64,000 bases of DNA from Amycolatopsis coloradensis. Its GTDB lineage: Bacteria; Actinomycetota; Actinomycetes; Mycobacteriales; Pseudonocardiaceae. Shown here piece by piece: positions 8,981-17,407 of this stretch. Position 1 is the stretch's first letter. Each line of letters starts with the position of its first letter. The DNA lies in contig NZ_MQUQ01000003.1 in assembly GCF_001953865.1 (NCBI RefSeq), positions 137,917 to 201,916 on the forward strand, given 5' to 3'. The notes under the pieces were generated by a model. It saw nothing but the letters and a program-made list of their open reading frames with translations. It had not been told where the DNA came from and ran no database searches. A program made the position numbers and the translations under genes.

Positions 8981-9481
8981 GTGACCTCCATCGACGTACT
9001 GCTCAAACGAAATCAGGAGCTGGGCGATGTCACTCCTGGTGACCGCTCCTCCCCGAGGCCATCGCTCCACGTGGCGATCCTGACCTGCATGGACGCCCGT
9101 ATCCGGGCATTCGAGCTCTTCGGCCTGATCCAAGGCGAGTCACACATCCTGCGCAACGCGGGCGGGGTCGTCACCGACGACACGATCCGCTCGCTCGCGC
9201 TGAGCCAGCGGAAGCTGGGGACCCGCGAGGTGCTGATCGTCCAGCACACCGAATGCGGTCTGTCCATGGTCACCGAAGACGACTTCAAGGACGAACTCGA
9301 AGCCGCCAGCGGGCTGCGCCCGACCTGGTCGGTCGAGGCGTTCCGCGAGGTCGAGGACAGCGTGCGCCGGTCGGTGCAGCGCGTCCGGCGCAGCGACTTC
9401 CTGCCGCACACCGACAACGTGCGCGGCTTCGTCTACGACGTGAAGACGGGGCAGTTGTCCGAGGTCGCCGACGCGCGCTGA
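8981..9481 (+). CDS. Beta-class carbonic anhydrase
   Basis: Zinc enzyme interconverting CO2 and bicarbonate. From GTG 8981 the protein has 166 residues. Zinc ligands are visible as Cys36 and Asp38/Arg40 in CMDAR and His89 and Cys92 in HTECG. The blocks RNAGGVVTDD, IRSLALSQR and RGFVYDV strongly resemble M. tuberculosis Rv1284-type enzymes. An ATG at 8930 would add 17 residues without homology and begins one base after the LacI stop, so the shorter form is preferred. It is followed by a hairpin and then mutY. Confidence 0.85.
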   Translation: MTSIDVLLKRNQELGDVTPGDRSSPRPSLHVAILTCMDARIRAFELFGLIQGESHILRNAGGVVTDDTIRSLALSQRKLGTREVLIVQHTECGLSMVTEDDFKDELEAASGLRPTWSVEAFREVEDSVRRSVQRVRRSDFLPHTDNVRGFVYDVKTGQLSEVADAR

Positions 9482-9483
9482 CA

Positions 9484-9544
9484 GAAGTACATGAAGGCCC
9501 CCTTCCTTGCGCCTAGGTACATGAAGGGGGCCTTCACGTACTTC
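9484..9544. terminator. Inverted repeat between carbonic anhydrase and mutY
   Basis: Two 22-base arms (9484-9505 and 9523-9544) are complementary except for one position and are followed by TTTAAG. The arm holds GAAGGCCCCCTTC. The same core sequence (GTACATGAxGGCCCCCTTC plus CTTGCGCC) recurs at 27273-27327, so this is a member of an interspersed family that probably acts as a terminator. Confidence 0.7.
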
Positions 9545-9558
9545 TTTAAGCTGGCCGG

Positions 9559-10434
9559 GTGGGCGTCGACGCGGATGTGCTGATCGAGTGGTTCGGCGAA
9601 GTGGGGCGCGACCTGCCCTGGCGTGAGCCGGAGTGCACCGCGTGGGGCGTGCTCGTCAGCGAGATCATGTTGCAGCAGACGCCGGTCGCGCGCGTCCAGC
9701 CGATCTGGCTCGAATGGATGGCGCGCTGGCCGGTGCCGTCGGCGCTGGCGGCGTCCTCGCCGGGGGAGGTCGTGCGCGCCTGGGGCAAGCTCGGCTACCC
9801 GCGGCGCGCGTTGCGGCTGCACGCCGCTGCGACCGTCATCGCCGCCGAGCACGGCGACGTCGTTCCGTCCGATGTGGACGTTCTGCTCTCGTTGCCGGGG
9901 ATCGGCGCGTACACCGCACGCGCGGTCGCGGCCTTCGCCTACGGCAAGCGGGCGCCGGTGGTGGACACCAACGTCCGGCGCGTGGTGGCCAGGGCGGTGC
10001 ACGGCGCGGGTGACGCCGGACCGCCGTCGAACACCCGCGACATGGCCGACGTCGAGGCGCTGCTGCCGAAGGAGGACGCGCCCGCCGCGAAGCTCTCGGC
10101 GGCGCTGATGGAACTCGGCGCGCTCGTCTGCACCGCCCGGTCGCCGCGCTGCGCGGACTGCCCCATCTACGACGACTGCGCCTGGCAGCACGCGGGCAAA
10201 CCCGCCTACGCCGGGCCCCCGAAGCAGGTCCAGAAGTTCGCCGGTACCGATCGCCAGGTGCGCGGGCTGCTGCTCGACGTCCTGCGCGGCACCGAAGGAC
10301 CGGTCGAAAAGGCACGGCTGGATCTCGTCTGGGACGAATCCGGGCAACGTGATCGCTGCCTCGACTCCCTGCTGGTCGACGGCCTGCTCGAACAGACCGG
10401 GGACGGCCTGTTCGCACTCCCTGGCGAACACTGA
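9559..10434 (+). CDS. mutY: A/G-specific adenine glycosylase MutY
   Basis: DNA repair glycosylase removing adenine mispaired with 8-oxoguanine. The HhH-GPD fold is visible: catalytic Glu35 in SEIMLQQT, helix-hairpin-helix LPGIGAYTA at residues 112-120, and catalytic Asp136 in VVDTN. A 4Fe-4S cluster motif follows with Cys191, Cys198, Cys201 and Cys207 (C-x6-C-x2-C-x5-C). At 291 residues it is shorter than E. coli MutY and keeps only a reduced C-terminal MutT-like region, common in actinomycetes. It starts at GTG 9559, just after the hairpin. Confidence 0.93.
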   Translation: MGVDADVLIEWFGEVGRDLPWREPECTAWGVLVSEIMLQQTPVARVQPIWLEWMARWPVPSALAASSPGEVVRAWGKLGYPRRALRLHAAATVIAAEHGDVVPSDVDVLLSLPGIGAYTARAVAAFAYGKRAPVVDTNVRRVVARAVHGAGDAGPPSNTRDMADVEALLPKEDAPAAKLSAALMELGALVCTARSPRCADCPIYDDCAWQHAGKPAYAGPPKQVQKFAGTDRQVRGLLLDVLRGTEGPVEKARLDLVWDESGQRDRCLDSLLVDGLLEQTGDGLFALPGEH

Positions 10435-10522
10435 CGTATTACGACAAAAGTTGGTCAATGGTTGTCTTCGGCGTGCCGGCGGGTTAGCTTTCCGGCCAAC
10501 GCGCATGATGGGAGTTACGCCC

Positions 10523-11488
10523 GTGGCCGACTTCGACCGACGTACCGCGCTCAAGGGCGGCCTGACGGCGAGCGCCGTCGGGCTACTGGGGACAGCGACG
10601 ACTTCCGCCGCCGCCGCGGCGCCCGGGGCAGTACGAGAACCGACGATCCACGCCACGGCGGCCTGGGGTGCCCGGCCGCCGAACGGGGTGATCGAGGTGC
10701 AGAACCACAAGCCGACGTACATCGTCGTGCACCACACCGTCGAACCCGGCAACGTCACCGACTACACGCTCGAACACGCCTACTGGGCCTCGCGTTCGAT
10801 CCAGAACTTCCACATGGACACGCGGGGCTGGGTGGACAGCGGCCAGCAGTTCACGAACAGCCGCGGCGGGCACATCACCGAGGGCAGGCACCGCAGCCTG
10901 GAGATCCTGCGTGGCGGGACCCGGCACGTGCTCGGCGCGAATGTCGGCAACAACAACAGCACCTGTATCGGGATCGAGAACGAGGGCCTCTACAGCAAGG
11001 AAGACGTCACTCCGGCGCTCTGGGACTCGCTGGTGAAGATGGTCGCGTACATCGCTTCGCAGTACGGGATCTCGCCGGAGTTCATCAAGGGGCACCGGGA
11101 CTTCAACTCGACCGAATGCCCGGGGACCGTGCTGTACGACCGGCTTCCGGAACTGCGCGCCGAGGTCGGGAAACTGCTCGGCTCCGCGTCACCGAAGGTC
11201 GACCTGCCCCAGTGGCCGCTGCTCAAGCCCGGCGACACCGGACCGCGAGTGCGGATGGCTCAGGAACTCCTGCGGGCACGCGGGTTCGCCGTCCCGGCCG
11301 ACGGCGTGTTCGGAGAGTCCACAAAGGACGCCGTCGCCGAGGTCGCGGCCAGGAACGGACTGGAGCGCGACGCCTGCGGCGCGACCGTGGCGACCGACGA
11401 GACCGGGTTCCTCGGCTCCGACATCTGGCCGCTCATCGTCGGGTCGGGCACTGATCCGCGGGCGCTGAAAGCACGACTCGCCGGCTGA
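10523..11488 (+). CDS. Tat-exported N-acetylmuramoyl-L-alanine amidase with peptidoglycan-binding domain
   Basis: Secreted cell-wall hydrolase or peptidoglycan-recognition amidase. The N-terminus has a twin-arginine motif DRRTALKGG, a hydrophobic segment and an Ala-rich cleavage region. The amidase_2/PGRP domain follows: YIVVHHT with the first zinc His, and a GHRDFNSTECPG block with the other ligands. Near the C-terminus a peptidoglycan-binding domain reads GDTGPRVRMAQELLRARG. GTG 10523 is chosen because GGGAG lies 8 bases upstream and this puts the Tat motif at the very N-terminus; ATG 10505 is an alternative. The end overlaps the convergent MFS gene by 56 bases. Confidence 0.85.
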   Translation: MADFDRRTALKGGLTASAVGLLGTATTSAAAAAPGAVREPTIHATAAWGARPPNGVIEVQNHKPTYIVVHHTVEPGNVTDYTLEHAYWASRSIQNFHMDTRGWVDSGQQFTNSRGGHITEGRHRSLEILRGGTRHVLGANVGNNNSTCIGIENEGLYSKEDVTPALWDSLVKMVAYIASQYGISPEFIKGHRDFNSTECPGTVLYDRLPELRAEVGKLLGSASPKVDLPQWPLLKPGDTGPRVRMAQELLRARGFAVPADGVFGESTKDAVAEVAARNGLERDACGATVATDETGFLGSDIWPLIVGSGTDPRALKARLAG

Positions 11489-12587
11489 ACAGCAGTGGCA
11501 GGAGCACCACGAAGGCGGCGCACCAAGGAAGCAGGGACGTTCCCAGCGGCAGCAGCACGCCGCCGACGAGCGCTCCTCCCGCGACGGCGCCGTTCCAGGC
11601 CGCGATCGTGAGCGACTGGGCGGCGTCGGCCGTGGGGCCCGCGATCAGCGCGGTGACGGCCTGGAAAGCGGTGGGCGCGCCACCGAACGCCAGCCCCCAC
11701 AACGCGGCGGCGAGCAGCACCAGGCCGTGGACGCCGTCGCTGAGTCCCATGAGGACGATGGCGGCGCCCGTCAGCCCCGTGCAGACCATCAGAACGACGC
11801 GCGGGCGGTGGTCGAGCGCGGCACCGACGGCGACCAGCCCGCCGACCGTGGCGCAGCCGAACACCAGCAACGCCGCGCCCAGCATCCCCGCCACGTCCAT
11901 CCCGGCGAGGACCGGGCCGATGTAGGTGTAGGCCACGTTGTGCCCCAACGAGAACAACGCCACCGTCGCCAGCACGGGACGCATACCCGGCAGCCGTGAC
12001 GCGGCCAACGGGCGAGTGGGGCCCGCCGGTTCCCCGGGTAGGGCGGGCACCGCGACGAGCACCCACACCAGCAGCGGCACGGTGATCAGCGCCATCGCGG
12101 CGAACGCCCAGCGCCAATCGGCCAGTTCACCGAGCGCGGTACCGGCGGGCACGCCGAGGGCGAACCCGATCGGGGTGCCCGACATGGCGACGGCCAGTGC
12201 GCGCCCGATGAGCGCCGGTGGGGCGAGGCGCATCGCGTAGCCGGCCACGAGCGACCACATCACCCCGGTCAGCGCGCCGGAAACGACCCGCGCGGCCAGG
12301 ATCAGCGGGTACGACGAGGACACCGCGATCAGCAGGTTGGTCACCAGGAAACCCACGATCAACGCCAGGAGCAAGCGTTTGCGCGACACCCGGAGGGTCA
12401 TCGTGGTGAGCGGGATGGCGGTGAGCGCGGCGGTGATCGCGTAGACCGTCACCAGCTGCCCGGTCGCCGACGGGGAGACGCCCAGATCCGCGGACATGCC
12501 CAGCAGCAGCCCGGCGGGCAGCACTTCGGTGAGGCAGCCGAGGAAGACCGTCGTCGTCAGCGCGAGCAGTGCCGGGAGGGGCAGCAT
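11433..12587 (-). CDS. MFS transporter (DHA1-like drug/metabolite exporter)
   Basis: Twelve-helix major facilitator of about 384 residues, similar in pattern to the AraJ/YdhP/Cml class of proton-driven exporters. The N-terminal half has the usual LGVSPSATGQLVTVYAITAA segment followed by SRKRLLL, the loop-2/3 basic motif. ATG 12587 is preceded closely by GAGGA. It converges on the amidase and diverges from the M1-like gene. Its substrate is unknown. It is about 4 kb from the CDPS gene and could export a cyclodipeptide, but separate strands and intervening genes make that only a possibility. Confidence 0.8.
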   Translation of the reverse strand: MLPLPALLALTTTVFLGCLTEVLPAGLLLGMSADLGVSPSATGQLVTVYAITAALTAIPLTTMTLRVSRKRLLLALIVGFLVTNLLIAVSSSYPLILAARVVSGALTGVMWSLVAGYAMRLAPPALIGRALAVAMSGTPIGFALGVPAGTALGELADWRWAFAAMALITVPLLVWVLVAVPALPGEPAGPTRPLAASRLPGMRPVLATVALFSLGHNVAYTYIGPVLAGMDVAGMLGAALLVFGCATVGGLVAVGAALDHRPRVVLMVCTGLTGAAIVLMGLSDGVHGLVLLAAALWGLAFGGAPTAFQAVTALIAGPTADAAQSLTIAAWNGAVAGGALVGGVLLPLGTSLLPWCAAFVVLLPLLFSRRVVLSAPADQCPTRR

Positions 12588-12761
12588 TCCTCGACGATCT
12601 CTTGCCTGGCGCGGCGCGGGTAGTCCCGGGCGGGTATGCCGTGGGGTTATCGGCGACAGGCCAGGGATAACCCGGCGGCATGACGGGCTGGCAGTGCCGC
12701 GCGCGGCGCGGGCGCCCGCACGATGACCGGGCACCCTCCCCCGTAGAGAGAAGGCCCGTTC

Positions 12762-14219
12762 ATGACCGTGCGGATTCGGTGGCAGGAGCCACTGTGCACC
12801 GCGTTGCTCGCCACCACGATGATCGGCACCTGCCAGGCCCAGGCGGCGGCGCGACCGGCACCCGGCAGTGACGGGTACGTGCACGTCTCACCCGACGGCA
12901 CCGTCCTCGGCGCCGATCCTTACTACCCGAAGGACGGCAACGGCGGTTACGACGTCGACAGATACTCGCTCGCGCTGGACTACTCGCCGTACTCGACACA
13001 GTTGAGCGGCAAGGCGACGATCACCGCGACGGCCACCCAGGACCTCAGCCGGTTCGACCTCGACCTGCGCGGTCTCACCGTGCGCTCGGTCAGCGTCGAC
13101 GGGGTCGCCGCGACGTTCCGGCGGGCGGGCGAACACGAGCTGGTGATCACCCCGCGGACCCCGCTGGCCGAAGGTACGCGGTTCACCGTGGTGGTCGGCT
13201 ACGACGGGCGGCCGGAGCCGATCGGCACGGCGCGGGGACGCGTCGGCTGGCTGGCCACCCCCGGCGATTCCGCCGTGGCCACCGGCCTGCCGCGTTCGGC
13301 GATGACCTGGTTCCCGGTCAACAACACCGAAGCCGACAAGGCCACCCTGCACGTCTCCGTCACCGTCCTGGACGAATTCTCCGTGCTGGGTAACGGTTCT
13401 CAGATCTCGGACGTTCCCGCGGGCGCCGGACGGCACACCGTCACCTTCTCGGAGGACACCGCCCTCGCGCCGAGCACGACGATGCTCGGCATCGGACGCT
13501 GGGAGGTCGAGAGGATCACACTTCCCGGTGGCCGGACGGCGATCAACGCCTACCACCCGTGCGCCGTCGACAAGCGGAAGATCGGCGGCAAGCTGCCCGA
13601 GGTACTGGAGTTCCTCACCGGGAAGTTCGGCGACTACCCGCAATCCACGGCGGGCGGGCTGTTCCTCGACCGCGCCCTCGGCTATACGCACGGCGCCCAG
13701 ACCCGGCCGGTGTACGGCCGCACGGCCACCGTCGCCGATCTGGTGTACGCCACCGCGTACCAATGGTGGGGAGCCGGCGTGAGCGGCAAGATGTGGCGCG
13801 ACGCGCTGATGCCCGAATCCATCGCGCGGTACGCGGTGTGGTTGTGGGACGAGGCCAAGACCGGCGCCGACCTCGACCGGCGCTACCGCGACCTGGTGGC
13901 AAAAGTGAGCGGGGACGCCGGATTCTGGGCGCCGAAGCTCACCGATCCTGGCAAGGGGACCGAATTCGCGCCGACCACCAAGGCGGTGCTGATGGTGCAC
14001 GCGCTGCGCCGTCTGATCGGCGACGACGCGTTCTTCCAGATCATGGCGGGCTTCCCGATGATCAACCCGCAGGGCAACCAGAACTGGCACGACTTCGAAC
14101 TCTACGTCTCCGCGATGACCCAGCTCGACCTCGGCGAGTTCAACCACGCGTGGCTCTACGGCACGGTACGGCCACCGGACGAGCACCTCTACCCCGGGCC
14201 GTTGCGCCCGTCCCGATGA
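12762..14219 (+). CDS. Secreted M1-family aminopeptidase homologue with destroyed active site
   Basis: Exported protein of 485 residues with an N-terminal signal sequence (cleavage near QAQAAA) and the full M1 layout seen in the two paralogues at 20073 and 30699. The zinc motif HExxH is replaced by YATAY (residues 329-333). The GAMEN-equivalent glutamate is lost (THGAQ at 309-313 against SLETQ), and the Tyr near the C-terminal HALRR block is missing. The third ligand position is still Glu352. It therefore cannot be an ordinary zinc aminopeptidase. The frame is intact and has a good GAGAAGG ribosome site before ATG, so it is probably expressed as a pseudoenzyme, perhaps in binding peptides. 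Confidence 0.85.
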   Translation: MTVRIRWQEPLCTALLATTMIGTCQAQAAARPAPGSDGYVHVSPDGTVLGADPYYPKDGNGGYDVDRYSLALDYSPYSTQLSGKATITATATQDLSRFDLDLRGLTVRSVSVDGVAATFRRAGEHELVITPRTPLAEGTRFTVVVGYDGRPEPIGTARGRVGWLATPGDSAVATGLPRSAMTWFPVNNTEADKATLHVSVTVLDEFSVLGNGSQISDVPAGAGRHTVTFSEDTALAPSTTMLGIGRWEVERITLPGGRTAINAYHPCAVDKRKIGGKLPEVLEFLTGKFGDYPQSTAGGLFLDRALGYTHGAQTRPVYGRTATVADLVYATAYQWWGAGVSGKMWRDALMPESIARYAVWLWDEAKTGADLDRRYRDLVAKVSGDAGFWAPKLTDPGKGTEFAPTTKAVLMVHALRRLIGDDAFFQIMAGFPMINPQGNQNWHDFELYVSAMTQLDLGEFNHAWLYGTVRPPDEHLYPGPLRPSR

Positions 14220-14247
14220 GGACTCCCGCCCGGGCGACGTGACCCGA

Positions 14248-15240
14248 TCATCCGTCGTCCGGGCGGGGCCCTCGAGAGTCCAGATATCGGGCGTAGACCG
14301 GTGCCGTCCTCGCTTCGGCCCAATACGCTTCGACCACGGCCGCGAGCAGTTCCGCCTGCCGCCCCGCCACGAAGGTCTCCCGGTTCCAGGCGAGAATATG
14401 CCTGCGCGGCAACACATCCCCGCGCAGCGGCCGGGTCACCAGGCCGAGGTTCCGCGGATCGCAGATCGGCTGCGAAAGCCCGATCGCGCCCGCCCGGACC
14501 ACCAGCAGCGCCACCTGCTGCGAAGTCACCTGATGGCTGACCGACGGGCTGAAGCCGTGCCGCGCGCAGGTTTCCGTGAAGTACCTGGTGAACGTGGTCG
14601 CCGACGAGTCGGACACCATCACCCACGATTCGTCCCGCAGCTCGCTCAAGTCGATGATCTCCTTGTGCGCCAACGGGTGGAACTCCGGCAGCAGGACGAA
14701 GGTCGGCTCGGTCACCACCACCGCGGTGTCCACACTCGCGGGGATTTCGAGCTCGTGTCCCGGATAGTCCTTGACCAGCCCCAATTCCGCGCGTCGCTGT
14801 GCCAGCAGCGGCAGCAGCCGCTCGGGGTGGTCGTCGTGCACGACCTGCACCTCGGAGACCTCCGGCCACAACCGGGTCACCAGTGACGGCAGGCGCGCGA
14901 CCAGCGCGCTGGCCACCGCGACCACCCGGACGACGTCGGGCGGGCCGCTGGGGCAGACGCGCTGCTCGATGTCTTCGAGCAGGTTGTCCAGCTGTGGCAG
15001 CAAAGCGGCAATCCGGCGCAACAGCAACTCGCCCATCGGCGTCGGTGTCACGCCACCCTCGCCCCGATCGAACAGTTGGTAGCCCAGCATGTTCTCCAGC
15101 CGTTTGAGCTGCGCGGACACCGCGGGCTGGGTGACGCCGAGAGCGATCGCGGCACGGGAAAGGCTGCCCGTGTCCGCGATCGCCCGCATCACCCGCAGGT
15201 GGTGAACATCCAGCTGTACGACGTCGAACTCCCTTGTCAC
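14248..15240 (-). CDS. LysR family regulator coupled to the NCS1 permease
   Basis: LysR-type regulator of about 330 residues. Its N-terminal winged helix reads HHLRVMRAIADTGSLSRAA and TQPAVSAQLKRLE, followed by a two-lobe co-inducer domain. Start GTG 15240 overlaps the TGA of the upstream permease by four bases (GTGA), so it is co-translated with the permease and CDPS operon. Open frame further upstream lies inside the permease gene and is not the start. It probably senses the product or substrate of the CDPS/permease pair, by analogy with other LysR genes inside metabolic operons. Confidence 0.88.
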   Translation of the reverse strand: MTREFDVVQLDVHHLRVMRAIADTGSLSRAAIALGVTQPAVSAQLKRLENMLGYQLFDRGEGGVTPTPMGELLLRRIAALLPQLDNLLEDIEQRVCPSGPPDVVRVVAVASALVARLPSLVTRLWPEVSEVQVVHDDHPERLLPLLAQRRAELGLVKDYPGHELEIPASVDTAVVVTEPTFVLLPEFHPLAHKEIIDLSELRDESWVMVSDSSATTFTRYFTETCARHGFSPSVSHQVTSQQVALLVVRAGAIGLSQPICDPRNLGLVTRPLRGDVLPRRHILAWNRETFVAGRQAELLAAVVEAYWAEARTAPVYARYLDSRGPRPDDG

Positions 15241-16550
15241 ATACGGGTTTTCGCCCCGTCGGAAGAAGTCATCGCCACGGAAACCGATCCGGCCGTGGTC
15301 CGTCTGCCGAGAATAATATACAGGAGAAAGGCGCCGAGAACGGAATTCACCGTGGGAATTCCCCACGGCAGCCAAATTCCCACCGCGGCCCCGGCGACCC
15401 AGCAGATCAGCGCGACGGGAACCCACGCCGGGCAATCCGGCGGCAACTCCCCGGACGCGCGCGTGGCCTCAAGATCCGGTTTCCAGCGCCGGACCACGTA
15501 GTACTCGGCGATAACCACCCCCGCCACCGGTGGCGTGAGCACGCCCACCCAGGTCAGGAAGGTGGTGAAGTGATCGAGGATGCCGACCGCGGAGAGCACC
15601 GTGCCGAGACCGCCGAGCAGCAGGGTCGCGGCGGTGCGGCCGAGGCGCCGGGACAGCAGCACCTGCACGGTGTTCACGAGGCCGAGTGAGGAGGAATAGA
15701 GGTTCCAGTCGTTGATCTTCAGGATCGCGGTGACCAGGATCAGCGTGCCGAGCACCCCGGACGACGAGGTGATGATCCCGACCACGTCCGCGCTTTTCGC
15801 CGCGTGCGCGAGCAGCACCCCGATCAGGCCGATCAGGTACTGGCCGAGGGTGATGCTGACCAGGGTCTGCTTCACGACGTCGGCCGCGGTCCGGTTGAAC
15901 CGGGTCATGTCCGGGGTCATGATCGCGCCCATGATGAACGCGCCCGCCACCAGCGTGGTGCCCTGTGCCAGCGACATCGACGGTCCCGGCGGCGGTTCCG
16001 CCATCAGCGCGGGCAGCGAATGGCCGCCGAGCGCGGCGATGATCGAATACCCGGCCAGCGCGAGGAAAGCGGGCACCGTCAGATACGCCGTCCAGGCCAT
16101 CGCGTGGAAGCCGAACACGACGATGGCGGTGACCAGCGCGCCGCCCGCGAGCGCCCACACCCACACCGGCGGACCACCCATCAACGCGTGGAGACCGTGC
16201 GCGAACACGTCGTTCTGCACGCCGAACCAGCCTGCCAGACTCAGCGTCATGAGCAGCCCGACCAGCGATGATCCACCGGTACCGAACCCGGTCCAGCGCG
16301 CGAGCACCGAGGTGGACAGCCCTTCCCGGGTGCCGGCGATGCCCATCAGGATGGTGATGATCTCCAGCAGCACCGAGCCGATCGTGATGGCCAGTACCGC
16401 GTCCCAGAAGGTCATGCCGAAGCCGAGGACGGCGCCGAGCAGGAACTGGTGAAACGAGGACACCTGCCCGAAGCGTTGCAGCGCGACGGAAACCCAGGAG
16501 TAGCGGCGTTCGGCGGGTACCCTGCGCAGCGAGAAGTCGTCGTGTGCCAC
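15237..16550 (-). CDS. NCS1-family nucleobase permease (CodB-like)
   Basis: Membrane transporter of 437 residues with about twelve hydrophobic segments. It matches the nucleobase:cation symporter-1 family (cytosine/purine/allantoin permeases). Family-type blocks include the GAVLGFGMTFWDA region of TM1, the mid-protein GAIMTPDMTRFNRTAADV and the TM8-9 region ILKINDWNLYSSSLG. GTG 16550 is the start, three bases after the CDPS stop, so it is in the same operon. Its cargo may be a nucleobase, or a cyclodipeptide in this setting: a diketopiperazine is a small planar cyclic amide. The latter is inference only. Confidence 0.82.
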   Translation of the reverse strand: MAHDDFSLRRVPAERRYSWVSVALQRFGQVSSFHQFLLGAVLGFGMTFWDAVLAITIGSVLLEIITILMGIAGTREGLSTSVLARWTGFGTGGSSLVGLLMTLSLAGWFGVQNDVFAHGLHALMGGPPVWVWALAGGALVTAIVVFGFHAMAWTAYLTVPAFLALAGYSIIAALGGHSLPALMAEPPPGPSMSLAQGTTLVAGAFIMGAIMTPDMTRFNRTAADVVKQTLVSITLGQYLIGLIGVLLAHAAKSADVVGIITSSSGVLGTLILVTAILKINDWNLYSSSLGLVNTVQVLLSRRLGRTAATLLLGGLGTVLSAVGILDHFTTFLTWVGVLTPPVAGVVIAEYYVVRRWKPDLEATRASGELPPDCPAWVPVALICWVAGAAVGIWLPWGIPTVNSVLGAFLLYIILGRRTTAGSVSVAMTSSDGAKTRM

Positions 16551-16553
16551 GCC

Positions 16554-17297
16554 TCACTCCACCCGTTCCGGGACAGCCTGTTCGAGAACGACGAAGCCCT
16601 GTCCCCGCAGTGGCCGCCAGGAGAGTTCGCCGCGGTAGAGCCGTTCGAGGAACCCGACCCGCTGGTGATAGGCGAACACGGAACTGCCGACACCGGCCAC
16701 GGCCACGGTGCCGACGAACATCGGCAACTCGGCGAGGAAGTAGCGGACCGCGCTGCGCAACTGGTCACGCGTGGGGTGTTCGCCTTCGGGCAGCCGCCGG
16801 TCCAGCACCCAGCCCGTCGCGCCGAGACACTGCTCGGCGAACTCCGGGTCGGTGGCGAACCGTTGGTGTGCCTCGGAAAGCAGGCCGAGGTAGACACGGT
16901 CGGTTTCGAGCACCGCGGCGTCCAGGATCAGCGTGTGCGGATCCGACGGACACACCTGCCGCAACGCGCGGACGATCTTGTTGCGCGTGTAGTTGCCTTG
17001 CCGCTGTGCCTTCTGCGCGGCGCGGACCGGGTCGTAGCCGAGCGCCTCCATGGTGAACGCCGACGGCCCGTCCGGGACGAAGAAATGAAAACCTCGAAAG
17101 GCCGACATGGCCCAGCGGGCGAGATCGGCGATACGGTCCACCGTGAAATAGCTGTTGAACGGGCTGATGCCGACGCAAACGTGCTCGGCTCGCGCCAGCG
17201 GATCGGCGCAATGCTCGGTGAGCGGCAGTGGTCGCAGCAAGACGGCTCCTGGTTCGCGGGATATGCGGGAGAAGAGGCGTCGATCGAACGTAGCCAC
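16554..17297 (-). CDS. tRNA-dependent cyclodipeptide synthase (AlbC-like, NYQ-type)
   Basis: Cyclodipeptide synthase of 247 residues, which joins two aminoacyl groups taken from charged tRNAs into a diketopiperazine. The family signature is clear: GISPFNSYF with nucleophile Ser45 and Asn48, basic tRNA-binding helices near 92-113 (RAAQKAQRQGNYTRNK), YFLAELP with Tyr186 and Glu190, and Tyr210-His211. The spacings Ser45-Tyr186 (141) and Tyr186-Tyr210 (24) equal those of AlbC (Ser37, Tyr178, Tyr202). All catalytic residues are present, so it should be active. It heads an operon with the NCS1 permease and a LysR gene, and is divergent from a second LysR. Amino-acid specificity cannot be read. The start is GTG 17297 with a weak ribosome site. 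Confidence 0.88.
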   Translation of the reverse strand: MATFDRRLFSRISREPGAVLLRPLPLTEHCADPLARAEHVCVGISPFNSYFTVDRIADLARWAMSAFRGFHFFVPDGPSAFTMEALGYDPVRAAQKAQRQGNYTRNKIVRALRQVCPSDPHTLILDAAVLETDRVYLGLLSEAHQRFATDPEFAEQCLGATGWVLDRRLPEGEHPTRDQLRSAVRYFLAELPMFVGTVAVAGVGSSVFAYHQRVGFLERLYRGELSWRPLRGQGFVVLEQAVPERVE

Positions 17298-17407
17298 GCC
17301 CCGGCGGTCCGGGTATTGCCGGTAAATGTTGTCACCGGGTTATAGGAAATTACGGATCTCGACTTTCGGAGGTGCCGGACACGGACGGAAGCGCGGTATA
17401 CGGAGGC
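17298..17407. promoter_or_regulatory. Divergent promoter region between CDPS and LysR
   Basis: This 110-base gap must hold both promoters. On the plus strand TTGTCA (17329-17334) with a 16-base spacer to TACGGA is a possible pair for the LysR gene. On the minus strand TATAAC in the same AT-richer patch could be the -10 of the CDPS operon. The shared AT-rich patch at about 17325-17357 is where a LysR would be expected to bind. Motif matches are weak. Confidence 0.35.
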
